This document shows positions 25,830-34,059 of a stretch of 64,000 bases of DNA, in pieces (within the stretch, counting starts at the first letter, position 1; each line of letters starts with the position of its first letter). The DNA is taken from positions 22,589-86,588 of the forward strand of contig DATDJI010000022.1 of NCBI GenBank assembly GCA_036520615.1, in the 5' to 3' direction. The notes beneath the pieces are model-generated. The model saw nothing but the letters and a program-made list of their open reading frames with translations. It made no database searches and was not told the DNA's origin. The stretch is from CAMCXE01 sp036520615 (GTDB taxonomy: Bacteria; Pseudomonadota; Gammaproteobacteria; Pseudomonadales; Cellvibrionaceae). A program made the translations under genes and the position numbers.

Positions 25830-27252
25830 TTAATTGGTTTTGAATTTTCGCAGTGCTTGATCTAATTCTGCCGCGACTTTTTCTAGGTCGTTGGATGCTT
25901 CAGCCACATTAGATGCCAATTGAGCGCCGTCTTTGGCATATTGGGAAATATTGAGTGAATTTCTGCTGATGTGCTCAACCACTATGGATTGCTGATTTGC
26001 TGAAGGTGAAATTTGCTCATTTACACCGCAGATACGTTTTACGGAAGCGTCAATCTGGCTGAGTGCTGAACCTGTTTCCCGCAGCTTGAGCAACTGATTG
26101 TTCCGCAATGACTTGATTTTGTGTCATAGCTTCCACTGCTTGGAGCGCACTTTGTTGTAATTTGCTAATCATCACTTGAATTTCCTGTGTGGATTCTGCG
26201 GTGCGAAAGGCAAGTTCACGTACAGAATCAGCAACCACTGCGAATCCACGGACCTGGTCACCAGCGCGCGCAGCTTCTATCGCTGCATTAATGCTAGTAA
26301 ATTAATTTGATCGGTAATGCCTCTATTCACGTTGACCACGCCGATAATATTGGCGCTATCGCTGTTGAGTTGCGTAATGACCTCGGATGATTTTTTAACG
26401 TTTTGGATTGCTCATGAAAAACCGAGCCTAAGCGTATAACTCGCGCCATAAGTTCGCGCAGACTTAAGATAATTCATTAATGGTAGCGCCAAGTGCACCT
26501 AATCCATCGCCATAGCCTGTTGGGATCTTTTGCGATAAGTCTCCTTCCTCATTAATAAGCCGATAAACAAATTTTTGCATATTAAGAATAGGAGCAATAA
26601 TAAATTGCGGTATGAGCAGGGCCATTGAAATAGCGATTAGTGCACATAGCCCCAGCGATACTCCTACAATGTATCGGCTGCGCACGATCGATTCTTCAGA
26701 CATGCGCATTATTTTTTCGGAACGGTGGTTTATATATTCTTTTAGCGCATAAATATGTGTACGCATTTTTTCAAATGCCTGATTTTCATCTTTAAAACTT
26801 GCTTCAATAGCGGTGGTGCGTCCCTCGCGCGTATTAGTGGGACGGGCTGTGATTACGCTTTTAGTTAATTGCTCCCAATGGTCGCGAGTTTCTAAATAAG
26901 CATTAAACTAAGCGGTTATATCGGCATCTGGGATTTTTTTGCGAAAGGCTAATAATTTTTCATCGGTATTAAGGCTTTTAGTATGCGTGCTGGAAGATTG
27001 TAAAAATTCGGGCGACTCGGGATTTAGAAACAACATGCTGCGCTCTTGTGCTAGCACCTTATGTACTTCTGAATCCGCTTCCAGTAAGTCGTTGGCGGCG
27101 GCTAGATTCACTGCACCGAGAAGTTTAATGTGCTGGTCTATAGTTGTTAGCTGCACCAGTGTTATCACGCCTAACAAAACTGCAAGGCTTGTGATAACAA
27201 TGATGGGTAGCAGTAACTTGCTTCTTAGTGTTAATCCGTAAAGCCAGCTCAT
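25830..27252 (-). pseudogene. Methyl-accepting chemotaxis protein pseudogene
   Basis: The pieces read in order as a chemoreceptor: N-terminal membrane helix (LLPIIVITSLAVLLGVITLV), periplasmic domain, second helix (VSLGLCALIAISMALLIPQF), HAMP and a signalling domain with the end of the hairpin (VADSVRELAFRTAESTQEIQ). It is broken by at least five lesions: an in-frame TAG at 26908–26910 and frameshifts near 26465, 26403, 26300 (one base lost inside the LLALNAAIEA block) and 26068 (one G gained). It began 10 bases after the stop of the intact sensor gene at 27263, so the two were an operon. The nearby MITE-like element is not itself inside the gene. Confidence 0.88.
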
Positions 27253-27262
27253 TGTTATAAGC

Positions 27263-27853
27263 CTATTTGGTTTTTTCTAATTCGTCTAAATTAATGCCCA
27301 CGCATATTGCTCCGATCACCGTGCCGGCATCTGTAACCGGCACCGCTATCTGTATCAGATAGGCCTTTGCGCTGTCATCAAATTTGCTTTTACCTATATC
27401 AACGCCGCCTGCACCTGCTTTGTAAGCGTTAGTAAATTTATCTTCATCACCCTGCCAATAATCTGAGGTTTTGTTTGTCATGGCGACGTTGGCGCCCTGG
27501 TTATCCATCAAGATGCTTTCAAAAAAATAGGGTTTTGTTGCTTCAAGAATATTTAATTCTGTTGCAGCGGAATTCTTCATCAGGCTTTTCATTTGATCAT
27601 CAAGCCCCGTCGTCGCCATCCATTCTTTATCACGCTTTTGAATAGCATCAAGGCTGAGCTTTTTGGCATTTTGCTCTTTCACTGCCGCAACAATTATGGG
27701 GTTTTCGCCCCATTTTTTTATTGTCGGTACGAGGACGGAAACCAGTTCGCTAGTTTCTGCCCGCGCGCCAACGCTAAATACGAGGCATAGAGTTGCGCAA
27801 ATAAAGCTGCCAAGATGCTGAAAGCGCTTTGGACTTAATCTAAAAAATAACAT
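27263..27853 (-). CDS. Secreted PDC/Cache-like sensor protein
   Basis: 196 aa with a signal peptide (FICATLCLVFSVGARA) and no other membrane helix, so predicted periplasmic. The body looks like a single PDC/Cache ligand-binding fold: KSLMKNSAATELNILEATKP, FESILMDNQGANVAMTNKTS, DYWQGDEDKF, and AYLIQIAVPVTDAGTVIGAI. Such domains usually form the extracellular part of chemoreceptors or cyclases; here the domain is a free protein encoded just upstream of a chemoreceptor. That receptor is now a pseudogene, so this gene may be losing its purpose or may serve another receptor. No frame damage is visible. Confidence 0.75.
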   Translation of the reverse strand: MLFFRLSPKRFQHLGSFICATLCLVFSVGARAETSELVSVLVPTIKKWGENPIIVAAVKEQNAKKLSLDAIQKRDKEWMATTGLDDQMKSLMKNSAATELNILEATKPYFFESILMDNQGANVAMTNKTSDYWQGDEDKFTNAYKAGAGGVDIGKSKFDDSAKAYLIQIAVPVTDAGTVIGAICVGINLDELEKTK

Positions 27854-28278
27854 GCTAACTCCTAAGCGTGCTCTGAAAATTAAATAGGGGGAATTCGTAA
27901 AGATACTAACCGACAGTTGGCCTGGCGCAATTAACCACGCCGAACGAAGAGGGCTGGTTTTTCACAGGTTCAGCAACGTACTAGAGTAATAGTTGGCTAG
28001 CCTACATGCGTCAAGGTGCATGAACCGCAGCTTTGTTTTTTTGCTGGGCGTTTATGTCCAGTGAAATTTGATGTTGTGAAAGAATAAATAAAAATAGAGA
28101 TTTTATAGCTGCTTAAAAAGCGTAACGGGGCTAAACCCGGTTGGCTCTTTTGCAAAGTCGTTGCGATTAAGTGATGTGTGGGGATTTATAAATGTTGCCA
28201 AATATCTACATGCAGGCGCCGCTGGTTTAAGCGTAAAAACACACAGTTAATGATGGGAATACGAATAGCGCGCGGCTA
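27854..28278. other. Intergenic region, sensor gene to ispA
   Basis: No gene seen. It lies upstream of the sensor gene and downstream of ispA. In many gammaproteobacteria dxs follows ispA; it is not present here. Confidence 0.5.
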
Positions 28279-29166
28279 TTAAAACCCTCGTGCTATTACG
28301 TACTGCGCCAATTTTCGTAAGGCTTCAGCGCCTGTATCAAATTCCTCAACGCTTGCCAGAGCTTCTGCTATTAATGCATGAGCGTGGTTGCGGGCCGCGT
28401 CTAATCCCAACAGGCTGACATATGTAGATTTATTCAAGTGTTCATCAGCACCCTGCTGTTTACCAAGTGTTGTTGTATCGCTTGTGACATCCAAAATATC
28501 GTCCTGCACTTGAAACGCAAGGCCAATAGCGCGGGCGTAGTGGGTGAGGGCTCTTTTGCGCTGCGGCGTCGTCTCGCCCGCGCTTAAAGCACCCATCAAC
28601 ACAGCTGCTTCGATTAGAGCGCCGGTTTTGTGCCGGTGCATCGTTTCTAATTGTTGTAATGAAATGGTTTGATCAGTAGCGGCCATATCCAATGCCTGCC
28701 CGGCCACCATGCCTTGAGCTCCGGAGGCCTTGCAGAGCTGTTCAATAAGTGCAAGGCGAATATGCGCAGGCGCATCCGCCGTTGTAAGTTCAGTGAAGGC
28801 TAGGGTTTGCAAGGCGTCGCCAGCAAGAATGGCGGTGGCTTCCCCATACGCGATATGGCAAGTAGGCTGGCCGCGGCGCAGGTGGTCGTTATCCATGGCG
28901 GGCAGGTCATCATGAATCAGGCTGTACGCGTGGATGGCTTCCAGCGCTACCGCTGCGGCACGGGTAGCTGCAGTAACGCCACCGCAGGCCTCGGCTGCGG
29001 CCATAACCAATATCGGTCGTAGCCGTTTACCGCCTAATAACAGGCTGTAGCGCATAGCTGCAATTAAATGCTCACTGCCAGGCACGGCCTGGGGTAGCGC
29101 CTCTGCCAGCCATTGATTACACGTGCTGGTTTGAGTGCTTAAGTAATCGCTAAAGTCGAATGGCAT
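28279..29166 (-). CDS. ispA: Farnesyl diphosphate synthase (geranyltranstransferase)
   Basis: 295 aa, class I polyprenyl synthase condensing DMAPP/GPP with IPP to farnesyl diphosphate for ubiquinone and undecaprenyl phosphate. The first Asp-rich motif is DDLPAMDND in YSLIHDDLPAMDND, the second DDILD in FQVQDDILDVTSD; also GGKRLRPILV. The start overlaps the xseB stop by one base (TAATG), the common xseB-ispA coupling. Confidence 0.95.
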   Translation of the reverse strand: MPFDFSDYLSTQTSTCNQWLAEALPQAVPGSEHLIAAMRYSLLLGGKRLRPILVMAAAEACGGVTAATRAAAVALEAIHAYSLIHDDLPAMDNDHLRRGQPTCHIAYGEATAILAGDALQTLAFTELTTADAPAHIRLALIEQLCKASGAQGMVAGQALDMAATDQTISLQQLETMHRHKTGALIEAAVLMGALSAGETTPQRKRALTHYARAIGLAFQVQDDILDVTSDTTTLGKQQGADEHLNKSTYVSLLGLDAARNHAHALIAEALASVEEFDTGAEALRKLAQYVIARGF

Positions 29167-29396
29167 TAAGCATTTTCCTCAGGATTAAACGGCGCCGTGT
29201 CGCCTTTAGCGAGCAATATTTCCACTTTCTGCTCTGCCTCCTGCAATGCCTGTTGGCATTCGCGGGAAAGTTTAATGCCCTCTTCAAATGCTTTTAATGA
29301 ATCGTCCAAACTCATAGAACCTTTTTCCATGGCGGTGACTAGCGTTTCCAGTGCACTTAAGGATTTTTCAAAGTCGATTTTTTTCTTCGCCGCCAT
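29166..29396 (-). CDS. xseB: Exodeoxyribonuclease VII small subunit
   Basis: 76 aa, typical for XseB. The sequence FEKSLSALETLVTAMEKGSM, SLDDSLKAFEEGIKL, CQQALQEAEQKVEIL is the family signature, a helical hairpin that binds XseA. Its overlap with ispA fixes the operon. Divergent from pomA. Confidence 0.95.
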   Translation of the reverse strand: MAAKKKIDFEKSLSALETLVTAMEKGSMSLDDSLKAFEEGIKLSRECQQALQEAEQKVEILLAKGDTAPFNPEENA

Positions 29397-29566
29397 AGGA
29401 TGATTCTCGCAAGAACAGGGTGAACCCTGCCAAAAGGCGGAACACTAGCCTGCACCACCAAAGCTCGCAAGTCCTCTCAAACAATTTATCCCGAAGAGCG
29501 GCGGTTAAAACCTTTTCGCAGGTGAACGCAGGTTTTTATGTCTACAGTTGTACAGGTGAGATTAAC

Positions 29567-30340
29567 GTGTTTGTGGAGATGTCCGTGGATTTGGCAACCC
29601 TCATTGGTCTGGTGGGAGTTACGCTTTTATTATCGTTTGCAGCCTCATTAAGCGGCGGCTTGGCGATGTTTTTCGACGTGCCCTCATTGATGATTGTTTT
29701 TGGCGGATCTTTTTTTGTGGTGATGGCAAAATTTGGTATGACGCAATTCCTCGGTGCGGGAAAAGTAGCGAGCCGAGCATTGCGGCTTAAAGCACTGGAA
29801 CCGCACGATTTGATCGTAGAGTTAGTAGGGCTTGCCGATGTGGCGCGGCGAGGCGGCCTACTAGCCTTGGAAGATCGACGTATTTCCAATCCATTTCTAA
29901 AGCGCGGTGTGGAGTTACTGGTAGACGGCCAGGATCCCGACCTGGTTAAGGCGTTAATGGTGAAAGAGAAGCAAGAAACTTCTCAGCGGCACCAGCGCGC
30001 CGCGCAAGTATTTAGCGCCTTTGGTGAAGTCACACCTGCGATGGGGATGATAGGCACGCTGGTAGGCCTCGTCAGTATGCTGGGGAATATGGCGGATCCT
30101 AAGGCTATCGGGCCTTCGATGGCGGTGGCTCTGCTTACGACGTTGTATGGTGCTGTGCTTGCCAACTGCGTGTTTATTCCTATTGCAGATAAATTGCGTC
30201 TGCGTGCTCAAGAAGAATCCTCCTGTAAAAATCTGATGCTTGATGGCGTGCTGGCTATTCAGCAGGGGCTTAATCCACGCTTGGTGGATTCCATGCTGCG
30301 TGCGTATTTGCCAGAAGGGCAGCGCAAGGGCAATAGGTGA
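29567..30340 (+). CDS. pomA: Flagellar stator protein PomA/MotA
   Basis: 257 aa from the GTG at 29567, chosen because AGGTGAG lies eight bases upstream; the ATG at 29579 is an alternative and the frame extends back to 29420 without support. Four membrane segments are visible: LATLIGLVGVTLLLSFAASL, VPSLMIVFGGSFFVVMA, and the pair around AMGMIGTLVGLVSMLG and MAVALLTTLYGAVLANCVFI. The cytoplasmic loop between helices 2 and 3 carries the charged residues that contact FliG. It forms the ion channel of the stator with PomB. The short N-terminus and the partner's plug region match sodium-type PomA rather than MotA. Confidence 0.92.
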   Translation: MFVEMSVDLATLIGLVGVTLLLSFAASLSGGLAMFFDVPSLMIVFGGSFFVVMAKFGMTQFLGAGKVASRALRLKALEPHDLIVELVGLADVARRGGLLALEDRRISNPFLKRGVELLVDGQDPDLVKALMVKEKQETSQRHQRAAQVFSAFGEVTPAMGMIGTLVGLVSMLGNMADPKAIGPSMAVALLTTLYGAVLANCVFIPIADKLRLRAQEESSCKNLMLDGVLAIQQGLNPRLVDSMLRAYLPEGQRKGNR

Positions 30341-30343
30341 GTT

Positions 30344-31234
30344 GTGTACTTATACGACGAAGATGAGCCAGCGCCTATTCACACCAAAGCCCCCGCTTGG
30401 GTCATCACGTTTGCGGATTTAATGTCGCTGCTTATGTGTTTTTTTGTATTGCTGCTGGCCTACAGCGAGATGGACGCGAAAAAATTTGCCCAGATCGCAA
30501 ATTCGATGCAGGAAAGCTTAGGTGCTGGCACCACCCCCAATGAGGGAGATGCGCTCATCCCGCTACCGGTGCAGCAGGATGAGCGCGCGCCAGCCTCACC
30601 GGACCATACTGCTGAGCAGGATCAAGAAGCCAAAGCGTTAATGGAAAAACTTAATCAAACCCTCGCGCAAACTCAGGCAGATGCCCAGCACCTGGCCGAG
30701 CGGCTGCAGGGCCAAATGGAGCGCGGCGAATTAGAGATTGAAACAGAAGGCCAAAATATCATCGTGCGTCTGCGCGAGAAGGGCAGTTTTGAATCCGGAT
30801 CAGCCGATCTTAATCCCCAGGCTCGAGCAACCCTAGCTACGATTGAAAGCGTTTTACAGGCAAAACAAGGTCGAATTCTCGTGCTTGGACATACCGATGA
30901 TATTCCAATTAAAACCGCACGCTTTCGTTCCAACTGGGAGCTCTCTGCCGTGCGCGCGGTAGCGGTAGCCGATGCGCTAATGGTCTCGGGGGTGCTGGCC
31001 AAATCCCGCTTCGAGGTCACAGGGTTTGCCGATACGCGCCCACTAGCAGCTAATGACAATGCCAGCGGCCGCGGCCGCAATCGGCGCGTGGAAATTGTGG
31101 TTTCCCAGGAGTTAAGTGCCAATTTGACTGAGAAAGAGCGGCTGTTATTAGAGAGTGCCCCGAGCAATCCGCTGTTAACACCACGCGCGGTGCGGCCTCG
31201 GGATAAAGCCACTTTGCCGGACCATATTTTTTAG
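30344..31234 (+). CDS. pomB: Flagellar stator protein PomB/MotB
   Basis: 296 aa, GTG start 3 bases after the pomA stop with AGGTGAG as ribosome site. A short N-terminal tail precedes one membrane helix (FADLMSLLMCFFVLLLAY) bearing the ion-binding Asp25. A linker/plug region follows, then a C-terminal OmpA-like peptidoglycan-binding domain (RILVLGHTDDIPI, NWELSAVRAVAVADAL, GRGRNRRVEIVVS). It anchors the stator to the wall. pomA, pomB and the next PilZ gene form one operon. Confidence 0.93.
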   Translation: MYLYDEDEPAPIHTKAPAWVITFADLMSLLMCFFVLLLAYSEMDAKKFAQIANSMQESLGAGTTPNEGDALIPLPVQQDERAPASPDHTAEQDQEAKALMEKLNQTLAQTQADAQHLAERLQGQMERGELEIETEGQNIIVRLREKGSFESGSADLNPQARATLATIESVLQAKQGRILVLGHTDDIPIKTARFRSNWELSAVRAVAVADALMVSGVLAKSRFEVTGFADTRPLAANDNASGRGRNRRVEIVVSQELSANLTEKERLLLESAPSNPLLTPRAVRPRDKATLPDHIF

Positions 31235-31242
31235 GAGGCTCT

Positions 31243-31782
31243 ATGGAGCGCAGGCAATACTTTCGCATCAATGACACCCTGGGGTTTTCCTATCGCTTAA
31301 TCGGCGAGAGCAAAAAGGAAGACACATTTTGGTCGTCGCTTGTATTGATGGACGAGCAAATTAATCAGCTGCTAGCCGTGCTCGCCAATACGCAGCCGCA
31401 AGTGAGTAAATTGCTGGGATTAATGAATCAAAAACTGGAGCGCATCGCGAGCCAATTAATGTTGGATGGTGAATTAATGCAGAAGATGGCCAGTCGAGTG
31501 GGTGAGGTGAATATTAGCGCCTGCGGTATTGGCTTTTCCCATCCACAGGCAGTTGCGCCGCGCAGCCAAATTGCCCTTAAGCTTCATCTGCTACCCAGCG
31601 AAACCAAAGTCGCTGCCGAAGGCCGCGTCGTGGACTGTGCTCGTCAGACGGAAGGCCTTTATTACTGGCGGATTAAATTTACCCGCATGGCAGAGGCGGA
31701 GCGTGACCTACTGATTCGTCATCTAATTGAGCGCCAGCGCCAACAAATTAAGGAATCCAAATCACAAAACGACATTTTGTAG
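31243..31782 (+). CDS. PilZ-type c-di-GMP-binding protein with helical insertion
   Basis: 179 aa; the start is 8 bases after pomB with AGGAGG as ribosome site. The c-di-GMP signature is split: RxxxR at Arg4–Arg8 (ERRQYFRI) and NxSxxG at Asn90–Gly95 (NISACGIGF), with about 80 mostly helical residues between (MDEQINQLLAVLA, LLGLMNQKLERIASQL). A beta-barrel tail (SQIALKLHLLP, GLYYWRIKFTRM) and a C-terminal helix follow. Coiled helical insertions are known in oligomeric PilZ proteins. Position in the stator operon suggests a c-di-GMP-responsive modulator of the motor, as YcgR is elsewhere; that is inference. The stop codon overlaps a GacA-like site. Confidence 0.82.
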   Translation: MERRQYFRINDTLGFSYRLIGESKKEDTFWSSLVLMDEQINQLLAVLANTQPQVSKLLGLMNQKLERIASQLMLDGELMQKMASRVGEVNISACGIGFSHPQAVAPRSQIALKLHLLPSETKVAAEGRVVDCARQTEGLYYWRIKFTRMAEAERDLLIRHLIERQRQQIKESKSQNDIL

Positions 31783-31795
31783 GAAATATCGCACA
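31778..31795 (+). promoter_or_regulatory. GacA/UvrY-like upstream activating sequence and promoter for the small RNA
   Basis: TGTAGG-N6-CGCACA resembles the GacA consensus TGTAAG-N6-CTTACA (5/6 and 4/6 matches) with the correct 18-bp span. A weak -10 (TAAACT, 31839–31844) lies downstream with no good -35, as expected for an activated promoter. With a start near 31851 the site is centred near -64, where GacA sites usually lie. It overlaps the PilZ stop codon. Confidence 0.5.
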
Positions 31796-31850
31796 CGCAT
31801 TGGCGCCAAACGCGGCTAGGTAAATTTCAAGCGATGACTAAACTGCTCGC

Positions 31851-31972
31851 ATTGAAAAGGACGGCAATTGTTTGGGAGTTTCAACCGAGGATGGTTCACG
31901 GACAACCTGGGAGGGTTAAGGATTAACATACTGTGAGAATTGGCCGCGACATGAGGTTGCGGTTTTTTTTTT
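31851..31972 (+). ncRNA. Rsm/Csr-type regulatory small RNA (RsmY/RsmZ/CsrB-like)
   Basis: About 122 bases with six GGA motifs (31859, 31875, 31889, 31900, 31910, 31920), the core of CsrA/RsmA binding sites. Many can be displayed in loops of short hairpins: AACC-GAGGAT-GGTT (31883–31896), alternatively GGTT-CACGGAC-AACC (31893–31907), AACC-TGGGAG-GGTT (31904–31917) and GTTAA-GGA-TTAAC (31915–31927). An outer TTGAAA/TTTCAA pairing (31852–31884) encloses the first two. A strong terminator ends it. Size, GGA density, apical placement and the GacA-like site match RsmY/RsmZ, which titrate RsmA to relieve translational repression. The 5' end is estimated; no expression evidence was available. Confidence 0.75.
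31944..31972 (+). terminator. Intrinsic terminator of the small RNA (and of the stator operon)
   Basis: A 7-bp stem CCGCGAC/GTTGCGG with a 5-base loop, followed by ten T residues. Confidence 0.92.
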
Positions 31973-32000
31973 GCCGATGGCTTTTTAGTTCTTGGCAGAA

Positions 32001-32160
32001 CAGGACTAGCGGCGTACTATCGCCGGGCAACATGCGATGTCCGTTGCAAGGCAGTGCCCCTCCCAAGTACACGCTTTAGGCTCCACGCCTGCATCGACCC
32101 TAGGTCGCCCACGCCCAAACCTCCTAAAACCCTGCCTGCCCAAGGCGGGGTTTTTCTTTT
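32001..32160 (+). ncRNA. Candidate structured C-rich RNA or leader with its own terminator
   Basis: GC-rich noncoding stretch unlike the surrounding AT-rich gaps. Successive hairpins: CGGCG-tactat-CGCCG (32010–32025), GCAACAT-gcg-ATGTccGTTGC (32027–32047), AGGC-tccac-GCCT (32078–32090), CGACC-cta-GGTCG (32095–32107), and a terminator (stem 32128–32152, T-run to 32160). Unpaired C-rich segments (GCCCCTCCC near 32056; AACCTCC near 32119) are complementary to ribosome-binding sites. It is either a small RNA or a terminated leader of the lactonase gene, whose start is 110 bases further on. The 5' boundary is unknown and no known RNA family is recognised. Confidence 0.45.
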
Positions 32161-32269
32161 GAGGTATCACATTCGGTGAGTTCAGTATTGAACGTTTAAT
32201 TCACAAGGCTCCTGTGCGATTATTCGGCCATTAAATTTTTCTGTTTTGACTAAACCTCTTGGAGTACAC

Positions 32270-33139
32270 ATGAGCCAGGTGAGCATCGCCTTAAATATCC
32301 GCGCCAATCTGGGCGAATGCCCTCGCTGGGATGAACACGCCCAGCTATTGTATTGGGTGGATATCAATAACAAACAACTTCACCGCTTTAATCCCGCCAC
32401 TGGCGAAGATGATTTCCTAACGTTTGAGCAGGAAATTGGCTGCTTCGCCCTGCGCAAACAAGGTGGCTTTGTGCTGGCCATGCGGCATGGTTTTTATCTG
32501 TTAAATGGTTGGAATACTGAGCTCACTTTTATTACTGACCCCGAAGCTCATCTGGATAAAAACCGCTTTAATGATGGACGAGTGGATGCATCGGGGCGAC
32601 TGTGGGCAGGCAGTGTCTACCCTCCAAAAGACTACATGGGTGCAAGCATTTATTCGCTGACGTCTGAAGGTGTATCCACCCGCCAAATAGGCGACCTGCT
32701 CACCGCCAATGGCATTGCCTTCAGCCCGGACAATCGCACGTTTTACTACGCTGATACCCCTAGCCACGCAATTATGGCCGCTGATTTTGACCTTGCCACA
32801 GGCACAATTAACAACTCGCGAGTTTTTCACCAGTTTCCCCAAGGCCAAGGCCGCCCAGACGGCGGCTGTGTGGATTCGGAAGGATATTATTGGACCGCCT
32901 TGTACGAAGGTGGCCGTGTTGTGCGGTTAAATCCTAATGGGGAGATTACCCAAGAAATTATTGTCCCGGCCCGCTGCCCCACAATGCCAGCCTTTGGCGA
33001 TGCGGATCTAAAAACGTTGTATATCACCAGCGTTAGCAGTCGTCCGGAAGCGGAGCTGAAGCAATACCCTCATTCAGGCGCTATTTTTAAAGTGCGGGTG
33101 GATGTAGCTGGGCGAGTGGAGAATCGATTTTTAGGTTAG
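32270..33139 (+). CDS. SMP-30/gluconolactonase family sugar lactonase
   Basis: 289 aa from the ATG at 32270, with TTGGAG eight bases upstream; a longer frame from 32246 lacks a ribosome site. Beta-propeller lactonase: metal-ligand Glu in ANLGECPRWDEHAQLLYWVD, then NRFNDGRVDASGRLWAGS, LTANGIAFSPDNRTFYYADT and RPDGGCVDSEGYYWTALYEG, all standard for SMP-30/LRE proteins. The family opens aldonolactones; proximity to the xylose-type porter and xylulokinase suggests a pentono- or aldonolactone, but the substrate cannot be read from sequence. A hairpin-rich leader lies upstream. Confidence 0.88.
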   Translation: MSQVSIALNIRANLGECPRWDEHAQLLYWVDINNKQLHRFNPATGEDDFLTFEQEIGCFALRKQGGFVLAMRHGFYLLNGWNTELTFITDPEAHLDKNRFNDGRVDASGRLWAGSVYPPKDYMGASIYSLTSEGVSTRQIGDLLTANGIAFSPDNRTFYYADTPSHAIMAADFDLATGTINNSRVFHQFPQGQGRPDGGCVDSEGYYWTALYEGGRVVRLNPNGEITQEIIVPARCPTMPAFGDADLKTLYITSVSSRPEAELKQYPHSGAIFKVRVDVAGRVENRFLG

Positions 33140-33300
33140 ATTATTTTGGATTTATACCGATAACGCATCCTTGATTTAACCCTTATTGTTGCGCTGCTTT
33201 ATATTATTTAATGTGCGGTATTCGTTGTAATCTATGGATTAATTATTCGATTCGGCGAATCTGTAAAAGCCCTTTTTGATAAGCACATAATGTGGTTCGT

Positions 33301-34059
33301 ATGGAAAAGAGGAAAATTTCCCTATATTTGATTCTGCTATTAACTATTTGCGCGTTAGTGGGAATAAGCTTCGTGCCGCCACTTGCTCAAAATGTTGAAT
33401 ACCATAAATTTGCTGACTCACGGCGGCTGTTTAACATCAATAATTTTTGGAATGTTATTTCCAATGGGATGTTTGCGCTGAGCGGCGTTCTCGGCTTGTT
33501 AGTGGTTTTAAAAACTGCCCATGCTGCGTTTTTGCAAGCACTTCACACAGCTTATATAGTGTTTTTTGTTGGTGTAATGCTAGTGGCTGTAGGGTCGGGT
33601 TACTATCATCTGGTGCCTAATAATTCGACGTTAGTGTGGGACAGATTGCCGATGACCATTGCCTTTATGGCGTTGTTTTCCATCATTATTGGCGAGCGAA
33701 TTTCGCCTGACGCAGGTAAAAATTTACTCCTACCCTTAATTATTTTGGGTGCAGCTGCGGTGTGTTATTGGAGTTATACGGAGTATTTGGGGCGGGGGGA
33801 TTTAAGGCCGTATATTATTGTACAGTTTCTCCCGATGCTCATTATTCCGCTTATTTTATTGTTATTCCCTTCCTCATCCACTCAAGCTGCTGGCTATTGG
33901 CAGCTGCTTGGTTGTTATTTGTTAGCCAAATTATGTGAACATCTTGATAGGCAAATATACGAGTTTGGCTTGGGCGTAAGCGGGCACGCTTTAAAACATA
34001 TTATCGCGGCAGTGGGAATATTATTTCTTGTGAGAGCATTTAAAAAATACCGCTATTAA
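33301..34059 (+). CDS. Ceramidase-like (CREST family) multi-pass membrane protein
   Basis: 252 aa with about seven membrane segments, from YLILLLTICALVGISFVP to HIIAAVGILFLVRAF. It carries the CREST-type polar motifs: ADSRRLFNINNFWNVISN near the N-terminus, GSGYYHLVPNNSTLVWDRLP in the middle and SGHALKHIIAA at the end; the Ser, Asp and His residues would bind the catalytic zinc in alkaline ceramidases. Bacterial homologues are usually annotated as alkaline phytoceramidase without proof. A GTG at 33292 is an alternative start. Neighbours give no pathway clue; I see no sphingolipid genes in the window. Confidence 0.72.
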   Translation: MEKRKISLYLILLLTICALVGISFVPPLAQNVEYHKFADSRRLFNINNFWNVISNGMFALSGVLGLLVVLKTAHAAFLQALHTAYIVFFVGVMLVAVGSGYYHLVPNNSTLVWDRLPMTIAFMALFSIIIGERISPDAGKNLLLPLIILGAAAVCYWSYTEYLGRGDLRPYIIVQFLPMLIIPLILLLFPSSSTQAAGYWQLLGCYLLAKLCEHLDRQIYEFGLGVSGHALKHIIAAVGILFLVRAFKKYRY

